A stretch of DNA of 22,173 nt from an uncultured Bacteroidales bacterium (GCA_949123685.1 CASBHZ010000046.1:1-22173); one strand, 5' to 3'; shown: positions 9,030 through 14,903, counted from the first letter of the stretch. A program made the numbers and translations. Notes: generated by a model from the letters alone, not told the origin.

Positions 9030-10237
9030 TGTTTTATCTTATTTAGATTCTTTTTTATTGATTTTGCAATTGCTTCGGCAAATAACGGGGGGACTGCATT
9101 ACCAATTTGTTTGTATTTTTCTCCTCTTGAGCCGGCAAATTCAAAATCATCGGGGAAAGATTGGATTCGGGCCGCTTCGCGTACAGTAAAACTGCGAGCT
9201 TGCGTCTCGTCTGGATGTATGAATTGGAATCCGTCTTTGTGGATGTGCGCCAAGATGGTTTTTGAAGGGAGATTCCACCATTGTACAACATAGCTGTTGT
9301 CAAATACACGAGCGTGTTCATGTTCATACTGTGGCATTTCACGGCGCAGTTGTCCGAAACTCCAGTGATTGTGTATCATCACTGTAAATCGTTCTCGGTC
9401 AAGTGCATTATGCCGACGTGCGATATGATCGAGGAGAGGATGCTTTCCAGAAGTCCCTATTCTTTTGAGAAAATCATTATTACAAGGATAATCAAAATCA
9501 GATCTTGATGCATCCTGCCCCGGTTCGACAGAAGGTAAATCACCTATAGCCTCTCTTACGGAAACAAATTGACATAAGCCGGTTCTAAGGTCTTCGGGAG
9601 TATCTGGACTCCAATGCGTCTTCTTCAAATCTTCATACAGATTCATGACAGAAACCTCCGTAATGTCTTTCCGCACACCCATTATTATTACACGTTTGCG
9701 CAATTGAGGGACACCGAAGTCTGCGGTATTATGAACGAGAATGGACGGGGCGGTTGTGATTTTATACTTTTCGCCAAGAGCATTAATGACTTCATCGAAA
9801 ATATATCCACCATTTACTTTTGCGGATAAAATGCCTGTCACGTTCTCAAACACAAAGAACTTTGGGCTATAATGGTGAAGAATCTTAACATAACTTTCAA
9901 ATAAGAAATTCCTTGAGTCTGTTGCCATACGCTTGCCGTCTCGAACACGACCTGCAGTCGAATAAGCTTGACAAGGGGGACCACCTATTATTATGTCAAC
10001 ATTTCGACCTCTGACGACCTTATCTATATTGGGGATGCAATCATCAGAGGTTATATCTTGCTCTAAAACCTCATTAGCCCAATTTTTGTAGCCATAATAT
10101 TTCATGCGTTTGCGCAAGGTTTCACAAGCCCAGTGATTAATCTCCACATGGGCAAGTGCCTGAAAGCCCACTCTATAAAAGCCCTCAGATAATCCTCCGC
10201 AACCTGCGAATAAGTCTATGAAAGTGTATTTGGACAT
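9026..10237 (-). CDS. DNA (cytosine-5) methyltransferase, second enzyme of the operon
   Basis: A 403-residue C5-methyltransferase with all core motifs: motif I FIDLFAGCGGLSEGF (6-20), motif IV GGPPCQAYS with catalytic Cys89, motif VI FENVTGI (130-136), motif VIII PQLRKRVIIMG, and motifs IX-X with SKTILAH, REAARIQSFPDDFEF and QIGNAVPPL. Motif IV has Ala-Tyr-Ser after the catalytic Cys-Gln instead of the commoner Gly-Phe-Ser; this variant occurs in active members of the family. It is clearly diverged from the neighbouring methyltransferase, so the two should have different target cytosines. It begins 2 bp after the stop of the small XRE gene and overlaps the next gene by 4 bp, so its expression is tied to that regulator. 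It is the first of the modification genes to be translated, as would suit protection before restriction. Confidence 0.93.
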   Translation of the reverse strand: MSKYTFIDLFAGCGGLSEGFYRVGFQALAHVEINHWACETLRKRMKYYGYKNWANEVLEQDITSDDCIPNIDKVVRGRNVDIIIGGPPCQAYSTAGRVRDGKRMATDSRNFLFESYVKILHHYSPKFFVFENVTGILSAKVNGGYIFDEVINALGEKYKITTAPSILVHNTADFGVPQLRKRVIIMGVRKDITEVSVMNLYEDLKKTHWSPDTPEDLRTGLCQFVSVREAIGDLPSVEPGQDASRSDFDYPCNNDFLKRIGTSGKHPLLDHIARRHNALDRERFTVMIHNHWSFGQLRREMPQYEHEHARVFDNSYVVQWWNLPSKTILAHIHKDGFQFIHPDETQARSFTVREAARIQSFPDDFEFAGSRGEKYKQIGNAVPPLFAEAIAKSIKKNLNKIKQ

Positions 10238-10239
10238 TA

Positions 10240-10443
10240 TTATTCGGGCATTCTTACAAGTTCTTGAATCTGCACATCAAGGAGCTCGGCTATCCTGAGA
10301 AGGGTGTCGAGACTCGGTTGGATTGTGTTCGTGCACCATTTGGAGACTGTGGCGGGGTCTTTACAGAGTTGCTCGGCAAGCCATTTATTGGTCCGCTTCT
10401 TCTCCACAAGCATGACTTTGATTCGGTTTATATCTTTGCCCAT
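10240..10443 (-). CDS. XRE-type HTH regulator, probable controller of the restriction-modification operon
   Basis: A small (67-residue) Cro/C1-type helix-turn-helix protein: WLAEQLCKDPATVSKWCTN forms the two HTH helices, followed by QPSLDTLLRIAELLDVQIQELV. The frame is open to an earlier ATG at 10461 (73 residues), but I chose 10443. An AGGA lies 8 nt before it, and the likely -10-type box at 10467-10474 would put the transcript start at about 10460, at or inside the earlier ATG. It ends 2 bp before the first methyltransferase gene. Small XRE proteins ahead of restriction-modification genes (C proteins) delay the nuclease until methylation is complete and autoregulate their promoter. That role is inferred from fold and position. 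No similarity beyond the HTH was used. Confidence 0.82.
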   Translation of the reverse strand: MGKDINRIKVMLVEKKRTNKWLAEQLCKDPATVSKWCTNTIQPSLDTLLRIAELLDVQIQELVRMPE

Positions 10444-10466
10444 GATGTTTGTCCTATTCATTAATG

Positions 10467-10474
10467 CAAAGTTA
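10467..10474 (-). promoter_or_regulatory. Candidate Bacteroidetes -7 box of the restriction-modification operon
   Basis: The minus strand reads TAACTTTG, an exact match to TAnnTTTG, placed just upstream of the XRE gene. The 8-bp palindrome CATTAATG (10459-10466) directly abuts it and GTTAAC (10471-10476) overlaps it; either could be part of an operator for the XRE protein. No TTG is found at the usual 20-bp spacing, so the promoter may be weak or activator dependent. Confidence 0.45.
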
Positions 10475-10910
10475 ACGATTTTTACCGAGAATGTAGTTAT
10501 GTCATGCCATAAAATAGAAAAGTGATTTCAAGAAATTGCATTTCGTGCAATATCGTATCATCATAAATAGTCAACTTCCGGTTCTGCGACCATTGGAATA
10601 TCAGTTTTTTCAAAGCTATCACCGCAACCATTAGATGATGTGAGATACTGTTTCTTTGAGTGTGTCTGAAAGAGAGCACACTTAGTGAAACACTATCGTA
10701 AACGGCGAATATTACTAATTCGTTTCTCATAAATGCGGGTACGAATAGAGTTAAGCGCCTCAAACAATGTTATTGACTTATACGATTTAGCCAGTACATT
10801 CGGACAGAATGAAATTCGCTTGTTTAAAATGGCTTGTGTTTCCATTCATTCTCTTTTTATTGAGACTTCGATATTATAAAACTATTCGTGAAGATGAGCG
10901 TATAAGATGC
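10475..10910. other. Gene-free interval between the Fic stop and the restriction-modification operon
   Basis: About 435 bp with no convincing gene. The open frames here (for example minus 10497-10763) have unlikely compositions and no family resemblance. Two small inverted repeats are visible: ATTGCA around TTTCG at 10535-10551, and AGTGTG/CACACT at 10659-10682. Neither is followed by a T run on the minus strand, so neither is a standard terminator. The interval may hold the regulatory region of the operon to its left. Confidence 0.5.
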
Positions 10911-11945
10911 CTAAAAATAGGTCTTGACTGCGAAGAGGAATTGGTCGATGAAAATGCGTTTGAATGCAGCAATATTATTCTGTTCGTAGAACATCAGCAT
11001 TGCCTTTTTGTAATCAATCGAATCCACTGTGCGGAACGAAATAGGGCAATAACCGTTAGCGATGAGAATACCATTGCTCACAATTCGTGCTGTACGCTTG
11101 TTTCCGTCAGTAAATGCCTGAATGTAGCTGAGCAAAACAAGTATAAGAAGAGCTTTCTCGAAGATATTGCTCTTGCCGTTGATGAGTCGCACGGTGTCTT
11201 CAAGTGCCTTGCGGATCTGGAACTCGTTGTCTAACGGAGTGTAGTTTGTTCCGGTAATTCCGACACGGCGGTGACGTATTTTTCTCTCAACTCCTAATTC
11301 TTTTGTAAGCAGGGCATGAATCTCCTTGATACGGGCAACGGTCAAATTTTTCAGATAGTCCGGCACATCGAGAATAAAGTCAAGAGCATCCTTATGGTTG
11401 AGGAGCATCACGGCTTCCTCTTTTGTCTTTCCGTTTGCCGTCTGTTTCTCTTTCAGCAGTCTCTCGGTTTCCAGCAACGAATAGGTGTTACCCTCTATCT
11501 GCGAAGATTTCCAAAACAAATCAATTCCGAGACGTTCCATCTCTTTGCGATATTCTAACTCGGACATCTCTGAAAGATGCTTACGGAAGAGTTGCTGTGC
11601 GTCATCAAGACGTTGCAGTTCCTCATCAGTGAATAAATCCACCTTTGGAAGAATTTCATTGATAAGTTCAAAATTGAAAGATCCCTGCACCTCACGCTCA
11701 TCTACATCCTTGTCGAAATAAGTGTCAAGATTCAGCTCCATCGTGACGTGAGCCTGCGGAGTAAGCTTATAGCGAGTAGCGGGTCCACGACCTACAACTT
11801 CGATATACCGCTTCGCAGTTGCCTCAGAAAGCATGCGCATAAGAGTCCTGTCGCTAATCTGCTTGGATAAGGAGGGTAGAATATCAGTTCGCTTTGAGAG
11901 CGGATTATAGTGTAGGAATTGTAGTATTTCGATTTCTGTCGTCAT
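10911..11945 (-). CDS. Fic domain protein with N-terminal winged helix; catalytic His replaced by Gln
   Basis: A 344-residue protein. Residues 1-65 look like a winged helix (DRTLMRMLSEATAKRYIEV followed by a GRGPATRYKLT wing). The region around 147-153 has SSQIEGN, matching the (S/T)xxxE(G/N) inhibitory helix of class II Fic proteins, placed before the Fic core. The active-site loop is at 276-287: QAFTDGNKRTAR, where the family consensus is HPFxxGNxRxxR. The residue that should be the catalytic His is Gln276 (codon CAG), while Asp280, Gly281, Asn282 and both arginines are kept. Fic enzymes transfer AMP or similar groups to protein hydroxyls; without the His, normal AMPylation is doubtful. The Fic fold may therefore serve nucleotide sensing or another reaction. 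Repeated sites upstream suggest autoregulation through the winged helix. Confidence 0.9.
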   Translation of the reverse strand: MTTEIEILQFLHYNPLSKRTDILPSLSKQISDRTLMRMLSEATAKRYIEVVGRGPATRYKLTPQAHVTMELNLDTYFDKDVDEREVQGSFNFELINEILPKVDLFTDEELQRLDDAQQLFRKHLSEMSELEYRKEMERLGIDLFWKSSQIEGNTYSLLETERLLKEKQTANGKTKEEAVMLLNHKDALDFILDVPDYLKNLTVARIKEIHALLTKELGVERKIRHRRVGITGTNYTPLDNEFQIRKALEDTVRLINGKSNIFEKALLILVLLSYIQAFTDGNKRTARIVSNGILIANGYCPISFRTVDSIDYKKAMLMFYEQNNIAAFKRIFIDQFLFAVKTYF

Positions 11946-11956
11946 ATCAATATTGT

Positions 11957-12045
11957 TAATCGCGACAAAATTAGTAGAAATTCCCGAATAATCGCGACAA
12001 GATGGCGTGATTATTTGCTAACATAGCATGATTTTGTCGCGATTA
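11957..12045. promoter_or_regulatory. Three copies of a 12-15 bp operator-like site upstream of fic
   Basis: TAATCGCGACAAAAT occurs at 11957-11971, its first 12 bases recur at 11989-12000 in the same direction 32 bp away, and a perfect 15-bp inverted copy ATTTTGTCGCGATTA lies at 12031-12045. The core TCGCGA is itself a palindrome. The first copy overlaps the probable -7 box of fic and ends 12 bp before its start codon, which is the place for an autorepressor. The winged helix of the Fic protein is the obvious candidate ligand (inference). Confidence 0.6.
11966..11973 (-). promoter_or_regulatory. Candidate -7 box for fic
   Basis: The minus strand reads TAATTTTG, matching TAnnTTTG, about 20 bp before the Fic start codon. 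The nearest upstream TTG (11998-12000) is 24 bp away rather than 20, so the -33 element is poor. The box lies within the repeated operator-like site. Confidence 0.4.
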
Positions 12046-12046
12046 G

Positions 12047-13561
12047 TCAAGTCGCATCCTCGATCGATTCCGGAGGGAACCGGGTTTCAGCCAATCGGAT
12101 TTTCTCATCGGCAGGAAGATTATAAAAGTCTTGATTTGCCAGGTCGGAATAGAGGTCCATATTGGGTCTGACAAATCGTCGATGACGTAGTCCGTCAATT
12201 ATTGCAACCACTTCGTAATGTCCTTTTGAATTGACTGATACTGAATAGTCAGTGATAGTTCTTCCGTGCATATCGCACAAGGATTTTCCAATACCATCGT
12301 CTTTGGCAATATAACCGAAAGCGATAAGATTGTCGTTAAGCGTCTTTTGAATTATACCACGCCATGGTTGAGTGATATGACACCGCTCGGCGTATTCACC
12401 GAATTTTGATATTGCTCCGGCTATACGGTTTATGATTGCGTTGGCATTCTTTATATCGTGCTGTTTTGCAAAATCGAGTAGGTCTGTCTTGGAAATCTCA
12501 CTGATTTCTCCTCCAATGCTCAATCTGCGCTCGATATTAGGGCCTGTACCTTTTGTGTTGAATATAAATGTCATATCGTATGACGGCGACATCCGCCATT
12601 TCCCGTCCTCTTCAAGTAGGAATGAGAAGTTTTTGTTATGGTCGTCAGTATTGTTTGCCATGACATTGAAAACCATCCGGGCGAAGAGTTGCTCGATATC
12701 TGATTCGGAGATTGACAGTTCGCGACATGTGGCAACGAGGTCTTCGTAGCTTCGTGCCTCAGGGTTAATGGCAGCTAATGTCTGAACATGAATCTTCTTG
12801 CCGTTTTTCCTATCGAATCGTTTGGTCAGAAAATGGTTGATGCCGTCTATCGGCAATAGCCGACATTCTTCCATCTCAATTCCGGCTGCAACCGCCATGT
12901 TGTAATATGCAGCTTCAATTTCGGCAATAGGCATGGATTTGTCACCAAACTTCAAGATATAATATTCATAACCGTCAAGTCCATCTGTCTGACCAGACCG
13001 TATTTCACCCGTTTTATTATTAATAGCGATAATCGCCTTCATCTGTCGACCACCAGCGGACGTGCCCACGGCAAGCAACGCCTGCAACGTTAGTTCCTCG
13101 TTGGCATTCAACACGATGTTGTCTCGGTCTTCAAGAATTTTGAGAGAAATATCGTACAGCGATTTGATGTCGACGGTGAGGGTATGGGTAAGGTCGGCAG
13201 CGCAAGGCTCATATTCCAGAGCACCCATTCCTCGTGTGCCTATAAACATCAGTTTATATAATGGAGTGACTTTGTTGCGCAGTATTTTATTGTCCTTTAC
13301 CCATTTGTCAAATAACGTATTACCCCACGAGTCCGGCAACGAGTCCGCGATAAACGGAGGAAGCCCCTGATAAATAGGTCGGTCATCTCCATATATAGGC
13401 AAAAGAATGTTTCGATTCTTTGTAGGAGAAAGTAGCGGAGCAATGTCAGGAATCCGGTCTTTCAGTTCAGGGTTATACATAAAGTATGTTCGTCTTGTTA
13501 CTGGGTCCCACACAAGCCGCCCGATTTCCTGCCCCCATAGATTGACTTTTATGTATGTCAT
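12047..13561 (-). CDS. hipA: HipA-like serine/threonine kinase toxin
   Basis: A 504-residue HipA-family protein. The N-terminal subdomain carries GLPPFIADSLPDSWGN (66-81) and FIGTRGMGALEYEP (106-119), typical of HipA_N. The glycine-rich loop is VGTSAGGRQMKA (165-176), the ATP-binding lysine is in YILKF (Lys204), the catalytic loop is NNTDDHNKNFS (303-313) with Asp306, and the metal-binding Asp329 is in SPSYDM. All kinase residues seem intact. The last 85 residues extend past the usual end at about 440. HipA phosphorylates a target such as glutamyl-tRNA synthetase and halts growth unless held by HipB. Its partner is the XRE gene at 14031-14348, but a four-helix-bundle gene has come between them; the usual pair is adjacent or overlapping. 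The start codon lies 2 bp from the repeat that borders the insert. Confidence 0.93.
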   Translation of the reverse strand: MTYIKVNLWGQEIGRLVWDPVTRRTYFMYNPELKDRIPDIAPLLSPTKNRNILLPIYGDDRPIYQGLPPFIADSLPDSWGNTLFDKWVKDNKILRNKVTPLYKLMFIGTRGMGALEYEPCAADLTHTLTVDIKSLYDISLKILEDRDNIVLNANEELTLQALLAVGTSAGGRQMKAIIAINNKTGEIRSGQTDGLDGYEYYILKFGDKSMPIAEIEAAYYNMAVAAGIEMEECRLLPIDGINHFLTKRFDRKNGKKIHVQTLAAINPEARSYEDLVATCRELSISESDIEQLFARMVFNVMANNTDDHNKNFSFLLEEDGKWRMSPSYDMTFIFNTKGTGPNIERRLSIGGEISEISKTDLLDFAKQHDIKNANAIINRIAGAISKFGEYAERCHITQPWRGIIQKTLNDNLIAFGYIAKDDGIGKSLCDMHGRTITDYSVSVNSKGHYEVVAIIDGLRHRRFVRPNMDLYSDLANQDFYNLPADEKIRLAETRFPPESIEDAT

Positions 13562-13563
13562 AA

Positions 13564-13585
13564 GTCAGAGTTATAAGTTACGAGG
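13564..13585 (+). repeat. Left terminal repeat of the hipBA insert
   Basis: A 22-bp sequence beginning GTCAGAGTTATAAGTTACGA. It overlaps the last codons and the TAA stop of the four-helix-bundle gene, so the gene's C-terminal residues PRNL are encoded by the repeat. It is inverted relative to 14009-14030 (18/22 match). Confidence 0.6.
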
Positions 13586-13939
13586 TGATTGTTTGCTTTT
13601 CATGGTCTTTATGGAGGAAGTCAGAAGTTTCAGCAACTCATCACAATCAATGGATATGGATGTAGCCTCATCATCATTAATATAACTTGACTCTTTAAGA
13701 AGGTCAATCCAGTAGAGTGTTTTTCCAGCTTCTTTTCGTGAGATATATAATTTAGCTATAAAATCAGCTTCACTTTGGGCATAAAAGGCCTCCGCGATAT
13801 TCGCACCTATGCTTGTACCACTACGCAATACCTGTTTTGATATCACATATTCCTTCTTTTCATCGCGAAGATAATTATACATCTTGATTATTTTGAGAGC
13901 AAAAGTTTTACTCTTGTTTTTTAGTATGCTATCCTTCAT
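13571..13939 (-). CDS. Four-helix-bundle protein, 23S rRNA intervening-sequence protein (S23/Avd-like) family
   Basis: A 122-residue protein, the normal size for the family. Hallmarks are a start of the type KTFALKIIKMYNYLRDEKKEYVIS, then QVLRSGTSIGANIAEAF (the most conserved segment, 36-52), then a helix with DFIAKLYISRKEAGKTLYWIDLL. It should fold as four helices and form a pentameric barrel like the Avd protein of diversity-generating retroelements; members bind nucleic acid through a basic surface. Relatives are encoded in insertions within 23S rRNA genes of Leptospira and Coxiella, while free-standing copies like this one are common in Bacteroidota and their role is unknown. It sits alone within an inverted-repeat unit between hipB and hipA, and its end is formed by the repeat itself. 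A polar or bridging effect on hipA translation is possible: the stop is 10 bp before the hipA start. Confidence 0.92.
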   Translation of the reverse strand: MKDSILKNKSKTFALKIIKMYNYLRDEKKEYVISKQVLRSGTSIGANIAEAFYAQSEADFIAKLYISRKEAGKTLYWIDLLKESSYINDDEATSISIDCDELLKLLTSSIKTMKSKQSPRNL

Positions 13940-13981
13940 TCGTTTTTAGGTTTTAGATTAGAGTTATGAAGTAGGTTTTAA

Positions 13982-14030
13982 GTCAGAACGACGAGTTATG
14001 AGGTAAAACTTCGTAACTCATCACTCTGAC
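13982..14030. repeat. Inner repeat and right terminal repeat forming a near-palindrome
   Basis: Copies at 13982-14003 and 14009-14030 face each other across 5 bp. On the minus (sense) strand 17 of 22 positions pair by Watson-Crick rules and three more as G-U, giving a long RNA hairpin immediately after the hipB stop and about 40 nt before the four-helix-bundle start. It may end or slow transcription from hipB, protect the transcript, or be the structured end of the insert. Confidence 0.6.
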
Positions 14031-14348
14031 CTATGACTTACGATGTCTTACGCGTTGTGCCTTTTTCTCATTATCGTCATACATATAAGGTGATTCGGGC
14101 AATTCGGGCAGCAGTGCATCCCAGTTCTCTCCAAGCCCGATTACCTTTAAGAGTCTCAGTAGTGTGCTGAACGAAATGTCAGTCATATTCCCTGACTCAA
14201 ACCTATAAAGTGTGGTCATGCCGATCGATGCCGCTTCGGAAACCTCCTTGCGGGTCATACGCAGCCGCAATCTGTAATCGCGAAACCTCATGCCAAGATT
14301 CCTGATTATATCGGGCGTAGCCAATGACTTATTTGTAAGTGTCATCAT
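14031..14348 (-). CDS. hipB: HipB-like XRE antitoxin
   Basis: A 105-residue Cro/C1-type regulator. The HTH spans about 21-75: RLRMTRKEVSEAASIGMTTLYRFESG followed by FSTLLRLLKVIGLGENWDALLPE. The ending KKAQRVRHRKS is basic and probably disordered, as in HipB-type antitoxins. It should bind HipA and repress their joint promoter. Two ATG codons stand at the start (14346-14348 and the next codon); the first is used here. A strong promoter and a pair of identical 12-bp sites lie upstream. The stop codon TAG directly touches the right-hand repeat of the insert that separates it from hipA, so hipA expression now depends on read-through across that unit. Assignment as HipA partner rests on gene order and fold. 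Confidence 0.85.
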   Translation of the reverse strand: MMTLTNKSLATPDIIRNLGMRFRDYRLRLRMTRKEVSEAASIGMTTLYRFESGNMTDISFSTLLRLLKVIGLGENWDALLPELPESPYMYDDNEKKAQRVRHRKS

Positions 14349-14349
14349 A

Positions 14350-14402
14350 ATGATATTTACATCTAATATATTAGTATAACATTCCGTAGGATGATATTTA
14401 CA
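14350..14402. promoter_or_regulatory. Twin 12-bp sites and palindrome in the hipB leader: probable HipB operators
   Basis: ATGATATTTACA occurs identically at 14350-14361 and 14391-14402, 41 bp apart, about four helical turns. A perfect palindrome CTAATATATTAG lies between them at 14363-14374. One copy adjoins the hipB start codon and the other overlaps the -7 box, so bound HipB or HipBA could occlude both transcription and translation starts. Binding is inferred. Confidence 0.55.
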
Positions 14403-14431
14403 AAGTTAGACATAAAATCTCTTACGACCAA
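14401..14431 (-). promoter_or_regulatory. Promoter of hipB
   Basis: On the minus strand TTG (14429-14431) is followed after 20 bp by TAACTTTG (14401-14408), the full Bacteroidetes -33/-7 pattern at ideal spacing. The predicted start is near 14394, giving a leader of about 46 nt. Confidence 0.7.
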
Positions 14432-14461
14432 ATTTATTGCGCTTAATTGCCGATCCTACTC

Positions 14462-14521
14462 TCAACTGGCAAGTGCACAGAACTCCGCTCCATTGTCCGC
14501 GGTGATGGAGCGGACGGTATG
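14462..14521 (-). pseudogene. Possible fragment of an IS30-like DDE transposase
   Basis: The minus strand encodes HTVRSITADNGAEFCALAS then a stop. The ITADNGAEF core resembles the second catalytic Asp strand of IS30-family transposases (HTITADNGKEF in typical members). Just upstream a different frame reads LFPYI, which would precede it in such a protein, suggesting a frameshift. Nothing else of a transposase is visible on either side. A 20-residue match could be chance, so this is tentative. The rest of 14440-14730 contains an open frame on the plus strand (14391-14717) whose product has no recognisable character. Confidence 0.35.
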
Positions 14522-14762
14522 TATGGGAACAGCATGCGGATTACCACCCCTGCCAGAGACTCCGGACGTTTGCCACCGGGCAGCCTTTGAAGGTGACAAC
14601 AGGCTTCAATATGCTATTTCGGCAGTTCAAAATCTTTCCGATTTCATTGGACTAAACTTATCAGTTTTCAATAACGGAGAATTAATGACGAAGTATCCAG
14701 ATCTTAGAAGCCGCTGACAAAGAAATAGTAAATGTTATTACGGATTTGGCATAATTGCAAGG

Positions 14763-14805
14763 TGTACCGCAAAATGAGACACCTTATTGATAATTTTGCG
14801 GTACA
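14763..14805. repeat. Perfect 13-bp inverted repeat next to the tRNA-like gene
   Basis: TGTACCGCAAAAT at 14763-14775 is exactly inverted at 14793-14805, with a 17-nt spacer. It ends 8 bp before the acceptor stem of the tRNA-like gene. There is no T run, so it is not a typical terminator. It could be an operator, a recombinase core with arms, or the end of an old element. Confidence 0.6.
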
Positions 14806-14813
14806 ATTATATC

Positions 14814-14903
14814 AGCCCGGTGGCGGAATTTGTCAGACGCGCTTTATATTAGATGGAAAGTGCCCCGGAAGGGACATTGCCGGTTCGAATCCGGCCCGGG
14901 CTG
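14814..14903 (+). tRNA. Class II tRNA-like gene, probable tRNA-Leu (anticodon UAG), atypical
   Basis: A cloverleaf can be drawn over 90 nt: acceptor AGCCCGG (14814-14820) pairs perfectly with CCGGGCT (14896-14902); D-stem GCG/CGC; T-arm GCCGG-TTCGAAT-CCGGC (14879-14895) is perfect; a variable arm of class II length has CCC/GGG pairing. The D-arm region GGCGGAAT...AGACGC is the usual one of tRNA-Leu. The anticodon loop is best placed at 14848-14854 (ATTAGAT), giving UAG (reads CUA). Oddities: the D-loop lacks the conserved GG pair (TTTGT) and has one extra base, the anticodon stem has a mismatch plus a G-U pair, the base after the acceptor stem is G rather than the A normal for Leu, and no CCA is encoded. 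It could be an active unusual tRNA, a decaying copy, or an element-borne tRNA. Confidence 0.6.

Larger units (their letters stand above)
13564..14030. mobile_element. Inverted-repeat-bounded unit carrying a four-helix-bundle gene inside hipBA
   Basis: The segment between the hipB stop (14031) and the hipA start (13561) is bounded by a 22-bp imperfect inverted repeat, 13564-13585 and 14009-14030, identical at 18 of 22 positions (both begin GTCAGAGT when read inward from the outer end). A third copy in the direction of the left end is at 13982-14003. The unit holds a single gene of the 23S rRNA intervening-sequence protein family, whose members inside rRNA sit in similar repeat-ended inserts. 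Calling it mobile is an inference: no target-site duplication has been shown, though TAAGTCA recurs beside both ends. Confidence 0.45.

Noticed and set aside
10659..10682. AGTGTG/CACACT inverted repeat as a terminator for fic
   Set aside because: It is about 230 bp past the Fic stop and no T run follows on the minus strand.
10497..10763. Minus-strand 88-residue open frame in the gene-free interval
   Set aside because: Composition is unlike a protein, there is no family resemblance, and it lies in the likely regulatory region of the restriction-modification operon.
14484..14514. 10-bp inverted repeat (TCCGCTCCAT/ATGGAGCGGA) with an alternative GTCCGC/GCGGAC pairing, riboswitch-like
   Set aside because: It lies within the possible transposase fragment, no gene starts suitably downstream, and no known riboswitch core is visible.
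14391..14717. Plus-strand 108-residue open frame
   Set aside because: It begins over the hipB promoter, has no recognisable protein character, and overlaps a possible transposase fragment on the other strand.
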